Positions 52,001-64,000 of a DNA stretch of 64,000 bases are shown here, piece by piece. The position numbers were made by a program, and so were the translations under genes. The stretch is from Tomocerus qinae (taxonomy: Eukaryota > Arthropoda > Collembola > Entomobryomorpha > Tomoceridae), in assembly GCA_020055645.1 (NCBI GenBank), contig CM034546.1, forward strand, positions 114,564,375-114,628,374. The letters are read 5' to 3'. Every line of letters begins with the position of its first letter. Positions within the stretch are counted from its first letter, which is position 1. The notes beneath the pieces were generated by a model, which had not been told where the DNA came from, ran no database searches, and saw nothing but the letters and a program-made list of their open reading frames with translations.

Positions 52001-55000
52001 TCTACACGTAGAGGGCTACCTATTCTGAATTGCGATTATGTAGGCTAGAGACTATTACTCCAAAGACTCTTCGATCTCATACTCTCTCGCTCTTCAACTT
52101 CTACTCACCCACTACTACTACACACTCCTTAGCCCTTACTTATCTAATAATAACCCTATACAGAATCAAGAATACTCTACACAGACACTAAAATATCTTT
52201 TTCCGTCTCCATTCTATCATTCTGACCTTTTCGAGCTTTACGCAGTATAGATCCTCTTCCTCACAACAGAAGGACATTTTTCCAACTTCGCTTACCTACC
52301 TACATACCATTTCTTACTTTTTTCTAACTTCCGTATTTCTGAATTTTTATCAACTTCCTCTTCGGACAATTGTTTTTACCATTCATCAATTTAAAATTTA
52401 TATACTAATCAAATGTCAGGCAAAAACTGTGCGCTTTCAACAAAATTGGTAAATCTAAGCAAAGAATTCCATGTTGATTTACTAATTCATAAAATGCTAA
52501 CAAGCTCATCTTCGGACAATAATTGTTTTCACTTACCAACAATTAAAAATTATTATTATTATCAGATACAAAAAAAATTTTTCGTCAGCAGATTTATTAA
52601 ATCTAAGTAAAGAATTGTAAGTTGGCTAGATAAAATGCAAAAAACTTTTACCAAAATCCTCTTCGAACAATTGTTTTTACTTTTCAACCATTTATAAATG
52701 TATGTAGACATCAGAGGCCAAAGGTAATTGTGGTTTCACGAAGTGATTGACTGACGGATTAATAAAAATCTGTTTTGATAGTCGTTGAAGTAAAATAGTA
52801 AAATTTGAAGTAAAATAACATTATTGAGTTGCGAATAAAATAGGATGAGTAGAAAATGTCCGTGCTGAATTGTCACCGATGTTTGGCAAAGAATTTCACG
52901 GGAGAGAATGGATTTGTTCGATAGAGAGTATAGCTTAATGTATGTATATCGCAGATGTTAAGAGACGTAGCAATTTATTTCAACTCTGCTGGACGCTTCC
53001 TTCACATGTCGATATTTATTAGGTTATACGCTCTGTGAGCTAAGACGAGGGAAAGCCAGTCGAGGTAAGAGGGAACAGACATAACATAAGAGAACACTTC
53101 TGTGTCTCGTACTGAAGGCTTTTTAGTGGGAGCTGCTGACGCTAAGGAAATTCTACATACATTAGCCAAAGTACATTTATGGGTATAAATATAAGTCTGT
53201 CTAGTATAGATAAAGTATGCACATACATGCATAGGAAATTTCACACGGAGAGACAGAGTTGTACACACATACACAGAAATATATAGATAGTGTATATTGC
53301 ATTGGTTGAGCATTGCACTGTACTCGGTTTTATATTTAGTGTCACAGGATGGCCCTTTACTTAGCTTCGTCCCATGGATCTCAGACATTGCATCGTATTT
53401 AGATAGTGCTTCTAGCTATCTATATAATTCAGGAGTACACACACAGTCCTTCAATTGTATGTTACATTACTTACGTAAGTATGCCCTATTTTATATGGCC
53501 ATTGAACAGTTTTAGTATTTACGCGAGAGAGAAATGGTATTCCGACTGTTTTGAAAGAGGTGTAGTATGTAGTGGTGACGGTGACTGGTTCTAACTAACT
53601 GAGAGTAGCCAAGCAAGTAGTAGTAGAGAGTAGGTAAGTAAGTATAAGTAGGTAGTCTATATAGTTCTATTCAATTGAGGATTGAGAAAAGACATAGTCT
53701 CCTAGTACATGTCTCCGACTCCTGTACTTTGCCAAAACCTCAACATGAATAATGAATCACCTTTGAGAGATCCCTAATGCCTCACTTCCACTACTACTTA
53801 CTTACAACTAGACCATCATAACAGACAAAATTCTTAGAGAAATTCCACCATTTAGCACTGGAAACAGTGACTTTCTCTCCCTCAGTCTTTTCCGAATCAT
53901 TTCCACAGAATTTCTGCACTCACACCTCAAACTCACATGCAAATACATGAAAATATTCAAGGCATATTGAAAAGGACGGAGGGGGAATGTCTATGTGATG
54001 AGATGGATATTTTCCCTTGCTTTCTTGGCAAAGTAAGTCCATTACTCTCTGCTCTCTCTTATACCTAATGTGTTCTTTCAATAGGCAAAACTAGTACCAA
54101 TACATAACCAACTCTACAAAATTCTCCCTTTTATACTAACGGCACCACTTCCTTAATACCAAAACCAACGTAGAATCATTTTTATATGTGACTATATTAA
54201 CTATGTAAACCAAGGTGCATTATCTAGATAGAAATAAGGAAGTATTTGGGAGGAGACAGTACTTACACAGTAACTAACAGCAGTAGGGCTCTATGCTAAC
54301 AAGACTAATGTTATTTTATACGTTAACTTCCCAAACTCCTACCCTCCTTTAACATATATTTTACGCTGCAGACAGTCATATTCAGTAATTGAATTATTCG
54401 CTACATTATCTTTGTTTGTGACAGATTTTCAACGCAGTGGGAGATATTAAATCGAATTGAATTGTACAATCAGAGCAGAATTACCTGCTCTTGTCATTTT
54501 TTATCTATTCTCCACTTTATATACTCGTATTAGGGTTATATTTTTTTCCAGCCTATAATGACTACCTTTCCCTTCCACTTACAGTCATAATCAGTTTAGT
54601 GTCTACCGAGAAGAAAATGTAATATATAGGGGACGAAGACTACTATTAGAAGACAACAAGTATAAAGAGACGTAGTAGATAGTCAATTTACTTTGCCATT
54701 AATAAAGCCTGTTACATCACACTATCGAAATAGTGGATCGAGATTGAGAAATCATTTAAGTGGAATTGATTGAAGAAATGCCACTAGAGTGTCACGTTGA
54801 ATAATTAATCAAGATGTAATAGGAAAAGAAAACAAGGACGGGGAAGGCCAAAGGGTGAAGAAAAAGAATACATAGAAGGAAAGTAGGTTGGTTATTATTG
54901 AGTTTGAGTTGACTGCATTGCATACAGCCTCACAGGCATGCACAAGTCATCAGAAAAAGAGATGGGCATGGAGATAGGTATGCATAGGTATGGCAATGCA

Positions 55001-57000
55001 TACTACATTATAGTCCTGTATGTGTTGTTCTAAAATTTCCAATTATTTCCGTTATCTCAGGAGGAAAGTAGTATCAAGTTCGCTTCTCCGATTCCAACCT
55101 TACACTTTGTTCCTAGCTAGAGTGAAGTTGTGCCTTAATCTCCGCTACGATACGCTCCATCGTCCAATGAAGCAGACGTTACTTTGTATATCTAGAGAAA
55201 TGGCTGGGTAAGTAGTGCTTACTTACTTGGAATGTATAGCTAATAGTGAGTAGGCAGGAGGAAAACCAGCAGCTTGCAAACGACATTGTCTCTCCCAGGT
55301 GGCTTTTACTATTCCTACATTAAAAGGAAACGACAGACGACTATAGTTCTTCATATTTGAAAAATCTGGATTCTTTCTTACCTTAAATAAGTGGAGTAAA
55401 ACAAGGGAACTCAACTGAATTGACTGACTGAGCTGAAGGAGACAAGACAGGGCAATACTATACACAGTCAAAAGGATCTATATAGAGACAGAATAACAAT
55501 ATCTAAGAAACATGTACCTGTATTATTACATACACTACATTAAATATAGGAAGTAACAAGGGAAAAGTTTCTTTCTTCGTCCTATACTTGATTTATATTG
55601 TACACAGTTACATAGTAGTCCTCAAGTTTCCTCTTGAAATAATCACAAACAGATTGCTAAGTTTTTACATTGCCTAGTTGAAAATACAGATGAGATTTTT
55701 TTCCCTATTTTGTTTTTATGAGTTGCAGACTAGTCTTGTGTCGACTTGTAGAGTGAAGTGGATTGAAGTAAGTTGACTTGTCTCGGCTTTCTCTTTGTCA
55801 TAACATCGCATACATAAGTAACATAATCTACGCGGATTTTCCCCTACTGTTTCGCATTTTAGTTTCCCAACGTTTCGTAAAATTGTCAACTTCTATGTAT
55901 GTATATAAGTAGTCAAGGCTTTCATATCATGTACTAAGTAGACGAGAAGAGTAGCTAAACTTAAGCAGATTCATCATTCCAATGCATTCCTTACTATTTT
56001 ATTTACATGCATCCAGTTACATTACTGTTGCTCTACTCCTTTCTTTTATAATATGCATCATGTTTTATTCCATGTGCACAGAATAGTAAATATTATTAGA
56101 CTGTACTTACCTAATTACATGTATATACATGTACATATAGCTACTAGATGCTTAACTAGATCTCTAAGAATTATTTAAATTCTACAAAGAGGATGGTGAA
56201 AGTGGTTTGTAGATTGTCAACTGCTTGCTGTGCTCTGCTTTATTTATATTAACTTATTGTTGTCACATTTACGAGTATGAGACGAAGAAAGCAGCGGGCT
56301 CCTTAGTTAGTCTTTGTACTTGTGCTCCGACGACAGAGAAAGTAACAAATAAGTTAAGAGCGAGGGTAGGAAAACAATTTCTGAAAATCAAAATCATCAA
56401 CGGGATGTCATTAATCCGTCCCGTTTTAATCTAAACTTTGTCCATTTAAAAAGAGTGGGATGTTGAAGTGAATTTCAATGAGAAGATGAGAGTGAAAGCT
56501 ATCTAAAATGCAAATATGCAAAGCGACATTATCATAAGAGTAATTAGTTGAATCTGCTTCTAATGCATTATACTTACAATTTCACATTTGACGCATCCGC
56601 GCTTTCATTCCTTCCCAGCTCATATTATTATCTATTCCAAGTATTTCTATTGCGAGCATGACATAATGCAATTTAAGATAGGATAACAACAGACGAAGAG
56701 CGGCTATGTTACAATATTACTTCTAATAGACTATTATATATTATGTCTGCACTGTAGTAAAGGAAGAAAGGAGGAGAAAGTCTATCTATTCTTATCTATT
56801 TGCATTTGCTTAACTCTGGGCTCCCTTTGTACATATTCTCCTACACGTCTCCTCCTCAGTCACACGGCACTACTGTCCTCCTAGACTTTCTCTCTCCCTT
56901 TTAGTTAGTCAGTGTGTCTTATTCTCTATAAAGGACGGTCGTTAGTGGAGAGTGAGAGAGGAGTATGTAGTAATAGTGGAGTGGAGTGTATTAGACATGA
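49009..57000. other. Gene-poor sequence with alternating purine- and pyrimidine-rich blocks
   Basis: Several ORFs of 60-74 codons occur (for example 49185-49370, 49403-49603 and 50594-50776, all plus). They sit on purine-rich strands, and none has a domain, conserved motif or splice partner that I can see. GTA/TAC-rich tracts, such as the GTAGTAGTAGAGAG region at about 53.6 kb, are common. Confidence 0.4.
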
Positions 57001-60000
57001 TGTAGTAGTGTTAGTGGCTGTAGCTGTTGGAAGCACTTTCATGTCAACGCAAATGGATCTACTTCCATGATGACAGTCTATATATACACATTACACTATC
57101 CCTCCATTATTATATATATTCCCTTTTTAACTCACATTACATTCTTATACAACTTCTCTTTATTGTTTACTATAGCTTACATATGTTGCACTGAGCGAAA
57201 TACATTATAGCGCTTTACACTTTCTCCTTATTGTTTTTGACTTTGCCTCCTTTCTCCAATGACACTGACTTCGGCTTAACTTTCACTTATAGCTTTCTCC
57301 CACTCGCTTATCACACACAACTAAACTCTAAGGGAGGAACAGAGCTAGCTCCCAAGCCCTCCTTCTATTCTCTACTTTCTCTCTCTTCCAACCTCACAGC
57401 AGAAAAACTTGTTTTTAAATTTGTACAATGCACTCCTACACGTTGTAAATGTAAACCTTCAAATTGCTATTCCTTTACCTACTTTCCTTTCACAATGGAT
57501 TGTGCTATTTAAAAATAATTGTTCACAGTTCCTAGGAAAAAGCATCCTAATAGTACTTCACCATTTAAGCTCTATTAAATTTACTATCCATATTCATAGA
57601 GCATAGTCCAACAGGAGAAATAAGTCACCATAATGCAGAAGATGCTGTAATATATATTCTACTCCAACACATGTGTTCCTACTACCTAGCCGCCGCTTAA
57701 CTAAAACAAGTTAGCAAAAACAGGAGAATGTCTCCGGGTTTTCCTATTTAAATCATGTTTTTATATGATTTCCCCTCTGTGGATGGGTGTAGTGTAGGGG
57801 AAGCTTAAGATAAGCAAAGCTCCATCTGCTCCGGATTTATTTGGCGCATATTAATGCTTACATTATGCATGCTTTAGTGCTAACATACTGCCAAAAGTGC
57901 TACACAAACTAAACCCAAGTAGGTAGTATATATAAAGTTGTCTAGTCGAGCCTTTACAAGCACTGCCTGTCTTGTCTCAATTTTCAGGAGAAAGTTATTT
58001 CCACTTGCGGATTAACGTATTGTACTCATTCCTGTCTCTTTTACATATACAGGGTTGCAACTTTATCTTCCTAAATTGTCTCCACTGACAAATACATTGA
58101 AATGTAACCGACAATTTTCTACTAAAAAAGATATTCCACCAAGCGTGACCTCTAAAAGGTAACGTATAATTTATCAAATATACTTACAATGAGAATATTC
58201 TATCACCGTTTTTCAAACTTGGCTACCTACAACTTAAGTGAAAGGGGAGGGTTACACAAAACTACATTACCTTCACATTCATACTTTTTATATATTTACT
58301 CTACACCCTAATACTACTACGACTACTATCTATGTACTCTGTAAAGCCAACAACTTCTAACTTATGTACACTTTAAGTACATAGTGGCATTCACAACCCA
58401 CATGCCATATGTGTCTACATACAATATGCAATAGTAATCCTGTACCTATTCAATTCGCACATGTACTACTATATGCACACACGCAAATCATATCAGGGTG
58501 GTAGGTAGGCAGTTCTGTTTGTGTTTGCATGTAGTAGTAGTTATTAAAGTTTGTGGAGGAGCGTAACGTAGCGGAACACAAACTAACGCGGCAGAGGCCA
58601 GAGAGGCATGCATGGTATTATAATTATAGAATTATGTGCGAGTGATCATATATAGGAAGGTAGACACCCGTAAATAGAGGATTGTGAGAGAAAGAAAGAA
58701 TTCAGAATGAAAGTCCACCATTCTTTGATATAAAATGGTTTATTTAGTAGGAAAGTCGTACTACGTCCCTATTTAAGAAATCCGCTATGTGTATGTGTAG
58801 TATGAGTAAAGAAAAGATAATTTACGGCAATGAACACTTTTGCCGCAAAACTTTTCACTATCATAAATTTCCCGGCGCCTGACGTTTTTGAGCTTTGGAA
58901 AATTCTTACCGTCTTTTACCTTTTCTTTCCATGACATACTTTTCCTTTTCCCTATGGTCAATGCTTTCCCTTTCTTTACTCCTGGCTCACTTCCAATTCC
59001 TTTTTTACTTAACTCATCTAACCTTTACAAGACTTTTACACTCAATGCCTTTTACACTTTAGACAAGTTGCTTACTTTTTTATCTTTTACTTAGTACTAT
59101 CTTATCTACTCTTCTTACACATTCTATTATGCACATGACTATTTTAAATGCTTCTCAATCACCACACTCCACTACACAAAACTATTCTACTCCTAACCGC
59201 CACACCATTCATCCATCCAACACTCAACAAAACCAAACACACTTTCCCTCCCTCCTTTCTCCATACATCCATTGGCTACTTTCTCCTCAGGAAACCCCAC
59301 TGTTATAACACTAATAACATAATAGCTCCCTAATTGTCCTCCTACTTACCTCCTAGGCATAAGTACCATAACGTGTTCCCTATCTACAATAACATGCCCT
59401 ACATTATGTCCTCAGCACTACATAATTACACATTGCATAAACTATTTATGTAGACCTACATCTGATACAAAGCCCCACAAAAGCTCTATAGCCAACCTTC
59501 ACCTTTCACTGATATATTATAGCCCGTCACTACACAATTGTATTAAGTTGATATCTATCCTGTTCTATACCTTTGTATCCACTTTTTATCTATAAGCTAT
59601 ACAATCAAACCCAAACTCTTTTCAATATCCCACTTTCCTTTCTTCTCCACTCTATTCAGTTGTCGTAATTTTAATCTCTCTGCTTCATCCACTCTATTAA
59701 GCATTTAGAATACCTAACTCATCAACCCACCAATATACGTATGTAGCTCAACTAATTAGTCACAGATAAAAAGACTATGAATCTAATTAGATTAGTCCCC
59801 TCACTAATCTTCCAACAGCTAATACCGTATTCCGCATCTGTATCACTAATTGCTAGGCCATAATGTACCTAAATACAACCCAACCAGATACACATATTGT
59901 CTTTCATACCAACTTAATAGCTTTCTATTTATATCTACTTCTACAGGGTACTCAATGCAAAATTACCTTTAAACTATCTATTATTGCTTTATCTTAACAA

Positions 60001-63000
60001 GCAAAAAATTACATAGCTGTTCAATCTGTAAAGTACAGAGTCCCCTTAAAATAATTTCTATTGACATAATTTTATTGTTTACTACTATAACGCAGGTTGT
60101 CAACCACTTTGTTAATTTTCTGTATCATACTACAATTAATTACGTCTGTCGTTATTTGTAGATGATGGAGACGTCAGACTGTAAAACAGACATTTGGAGA
60201 GTTTGACATTTTTTATGAAATATTGTATGCCATAAATAAAGTTGAAGGTTTTGGTGTTTCTCGTAGTAGGATCGGAATAAATATACAGCTGTGACTTTGA
60301 ATTTTGCGTGTTTAAAGGTGCGACAGGTTGTTTTGGCTGTAATCTTTGAATAAAAGGAGTTTTAGCCTAGTTCTTCAACTTTGTGGCTTGCGTGACTCCA
60401 GTGATCAAATGGTTGATAATGACAAGGATCACGGGTTGAGTTAGCGGAGATGAAGAAATGGAGACCCTGTATTTGAGTTTAAGAATGAAGAGAGTCGGAA
60501 GAAATGAATGCTGTGTTTAGTGAGGATAGTGACTTGGTGACCGGACTGGTGAGTGAGTGAAAGGGTGAGAGAGTATATAAACAGAGTTATAAGGAAGTCG
60601 GTCTTGTAGTCTGGGTTGGTGTGTGGAAGAAGACTATCACCTTGCTCACGTATTAGTAGATTTTGGTAGAGGAACAACTGTGGAAATGAAAAGTGGGACA
60701 TTGTGTACAATATTAGGGAGTCAGAGTAATCTATCTGGAGTATTGTATTAAGAGTTAGGCCGGGTGGGAGAGATGGAAAGCAATTCGGCGGGTGTATGGA
60801 TGTCCCTATATGGTTGACTTGGAAGAGTGTGTGATAGGAAGGAGGTAGTATTGCTATTATATACAAAAGAGTTAGTATTGTAAGTGGTACAATGGGTAAC
60901 ATGGGTCTGAGGAAGAGAAGTACAATGTGCAGCCACAATAGACACAGTTGACTGGAGTTGATTTGACACTGGCATGGCCAGACCTGGTCTATAATACATG
61001 GCACACTGTGGCAATGCACAGATTGGATTTCTACTCACAGAATGAAATCGGCAGACCTCGTAATCATCCGAGAGAGAATGATTTAGAGAATCTAACTATC
61101 GCCATTTAATCTTATGCGACTTTTAACACATTTCCCCAACGGACCCTCCTTTCTAATAGAAAAAAATCCCGTACGATTTACTAACGATAAGTGAGAGAGA
61201 AATGCAATGGTTGTAGTTGTAGCTCAATAAAATCTGATAGAATGGCAGGGGATGGGATTGCATTGTACAGACGTATATCATAATAGCACGCTATTCTGTA
61301 CACTACACTACACTCATTCATTCCACAGGCTCACACATATACATGCACCCCATACCATCAGTTTTGCCATACAGGAAGACCGTCGTCGTAAAACACATTA
61401 CTACAGCATAGGAAACGATCAGAGCATAGGAAAAGAGCTCAAGACAATTCTTTTGGAGAAAGTCTTTAGAAAGTTGGAGAAATGGAAGTCAACGCAGTTA
61501 GCCCTCGCGTCGCCTGAGCTCAACTCAGAATTGGGCTCTTGTTCTCTGTGATTGTGCATGCTTCTTCCGTGAGTCACACATACTAGTCATCAGTGAATTA
61601 CATATAGGCTAATGCAGTACTAAAGGTGTATTACACACATTATATCTTACTAATACTATTATTTGCTTGTGTTGTGATGTGATGCGAACTGCTAACGATG
61701 CAGTGTATTGCCCTTGCAAGGATTTCAATAACTGAATCCATTCATCAATCCATATACTACTCTTCTATATTTAACCTGGTCGTATTCCTATAGGAAAATC
61801 AGATTGGCAAGAATAATATATGTACATAAGAAATCTAGCAACATGCTACCATTTCCTTCAACACCATAAAGATCTAGCCGAACTTACTATACAGAGTATT
61901 ATGAGGAGGAACGCTGTACATATGGTAGTACTATGTAGTAGTGATGCAAACGAGAGATTCAAATATGTTCAATGTCCATTTGATTCAGGGTAGCAATATA
62001 TTATTGTAAAGAAAAGGTTTTATGGTGGTTTTTTAAATGACCCTGTGAAGTATTGGAATGGTGTGGTTACACGGCCGTAAAGCACCGACTCCTATTTTAT
62101 GGACATTCGCCGATAGAAATGGACTTTCTATTTTATAGCCCAGATTACTTCGCTGCCATCACATACACATATTATACAGCATATGTATGTATGTACATAC
62201 ACGCAGTTATGTTATAAGTAGTACTACTACATACTAAGGCTTATGTAATGATATTAGTATAACTTTTACTATATAGTAAATATACACACACTTATAGAGA
62301 GAGAGTCACAGCGACGGATATGCCACAGTTATATAATATGCTTATAGAATTTTATGTATGAAAACCGCAGTAAGTGAAGTTGAGTGAGTCGACTGCTGCC
62401 TACTTGACTGGCCTTGCCTTAGTTTGGTTAAGGAGAAGATTGTATAGCTTATAGAGGAGTTGAGGCTCAGCTAACATTACTTTATGGTATAATATATCGT
62501 AGTTATATAATAATATAAAGTATAAGGCTAACAATAAGTTAGTAGTCGAATGTTGAAGTTGGAGGAGAGATGCTGAGGAGTAATAACGATCAGTATAGAC
62601 TAAACACAGCTTCGCTGTCAGTCGAATGGCCTTAAATAGTTGCCAAAAAGTGCAATATGTATGAAATCCAATTGGAACGAAAGCCAAAAGTCTGTATACA
62701 CATTAATTCGATACATTGAATTCTACTAATAGATAATTACATTATACGTATCCTGTACTATAGTTTCTCTATGAGAGATTTCAAGTTTTCTCCTTGACGT
62801 TTATTTATTCAGCGTTTGCTTTGCTTTGGGTAAACAGAATCTGAACCAACGTTAGTGTAAGCATGTAGGTACACAATCCTACTTGTCTTGCTTATGTATG
62901 ATATATTGAGACGAAACTGAAACGGCCAAGTCTTTCACTTGTTCTATCATATTTATTTAATGTCTTGAAAAATGACTTATGCACTGCCAACCAAGTAATC

Positions 63001-64000
63001 TAACTATCATTCCACTTACGATTGTACATATTGTCTGTGTACCTCAAATCATAAAGAACAGTATAAATGCATATAAATACTGCATGGATAAATAGGTAGC
63101 TTCACAAAATATCTATAAAGATAAGTGAAAGTAGAGGAGAGGCTCCATACAAATAGAACCATCTTCTCGAGAGAGAAAGTACCTAAGAGATGCTCGCATT
63201 GTCTCAGAAAAGAGAAATATGAAAATATGAAGGTACTCTACATCACGATCACGTTGCATAATACGAATCTGTAAAATATATTTCCTCCTATACAAGAGAC
63301 ACGAAAGAAATCTGGGAAAATGGGAATAGAATAACTTTGGAATTTCTTATTTCCATGCAAGAATACGAATGGCAGTAGTTTTTAAAGGATTGTGATGAAT
63401 GGGCAGTCGGTCATCTAGTTCAGCTCTCTCCTCAGTCAGACGAAGAGGAGTAAGTAGGAGTGTTACGTAGATCTCAAATCTTATATACGTATAATACTCG
63501 GCTGGTTGCTTCCTTGGTTGGTTGGCTGGCTGGTGTGTCCAGCCGAATGGAAAGAAAGAGAAAGTATTCGCAAGATATTACAAAGGGAATTTTCAGATGT
63601 CTTTTAGTTGGAACGTAGCGTAACGTATCAGGAGAAAGTAGAATGTGTAGTAAAGAAGAACATAGTGAAGTAGCATTAAGTGAAAGTAGGGGAAAGTTGA
63701 AATCTGTTGAGGGGAAGGAAGAACAAGGAAAGCATCTCAGCCAAATGAGCTTTACACGATCTGTCTATACTATAAAGAGAACTCACTCACGTATACTATA
63801 GCTGTACATAGTTATCATTCTATCAAATATACATTCTACCTCCTCCACGAATTGTATCCTGCATAGTTTGTACGTAGTCGTCGAAAGGAATCTCTCCTCC
63901 AGAATATCTTAAGAGACAATGGCCTTTGAACGATTAGGCTATCTACGATGGGAAAAATATTGCGTCGAAACCTCAAAATAAGTTTAACGAAAGGATCAAT
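57001..64000. other. Gene-poor sequence with a sharp strand-composition switch
   Basis: About 57.05-59.95 kb is strongly pyrimidine-rich on the plus strand, and about 60.15-61.0 kb is strongly G/purine-rich. ORFs here, including a 192-codon minus-strand ORF at 60441-61019, follow this skew. GTTGGTTGGCTGGCTGG at about 63.5 kb is a small degenerate tandem. No gene is supported. Confidence 0.45.

Noticed and set aside
1-64000. A biosynthetic gene cluster around the PKS
   Set aside because: The neighbours are a ciliary-transport relative, a RUN adaptor and a small membrane protein; no tailoring enzyme, transporter or regulator linked to polyketides is visible.
1-64000. CRISPR arrays, bacterial operons, ribosome binding sites
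   Set aside because: Spliced genes and eukaryotic signals throughout; no regularly spaced repeats were seen.

Overview
This is eukaryotic DNA, most likely from an arthropod. The genes are split by GT-AG introns, the sequence is AT-rich, the intergenic stretches are long and empty, and one TCAGT initiator cluster is of arthropod type. A springtail is one possibility, but nothing in the window fixes the species. All exon joins below come from reading splice sites and checking that the reading phase carries across every join; no transcript or database was consulted.

Layout. (1) 84-11192, plus strand: a giant gene whose 5' end lies outside the window. Four small exons encode a glycogenin-like GT8 glycosyltransferase domain. 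They run in one unbroken frame into a 7-kb exon, then a last exon, encoding a highly reducing type I polyketide synthase: KS-AT-DH-MT-ER-KR-ACP-thioester reductase. (2) 12951-13964, plus: a short relative of IFT54/TRAF3IP1 that has the N-terminal domain but no C-terminal coiled coil. (3) 16874-28597, minus, convergent with the previous gene: a RUN-domain protein of the RUSC1/RUSC2 (iporin) type, built here from seven coding exons and lacking the vertebrate SH3 domain. (4) 30760-32292, minus: a two-exon gene for an 80-residue single-pass membrane protein, with a TCAGT initiator cluster just upstream. (5) About 32.35-64 kb: a gene-poor stretch with tandem and direct repeats, blocks of strong strand asymmetry, a recurring GGAGAAAGT word, and a few short exon-like pieces that I cannot assign.

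The most interesting object is the GT8-PKS fusion. The GT8 part has lost several residues that glycogenin needs for catalysis, while most PKS active sites are intact. The clearest exception is the ketoreductase tyrosine, which is a histidine. The terminal reductase implies release of the chain as an aldehyde or alcohol. No tailoring genes lie beside it, so this is not a gene cluster. The other genes (a ciliary-transport relative, a trafficking adaptor and a small membrane protein) look like ordinary cellular genes with no evident link to the PKS.
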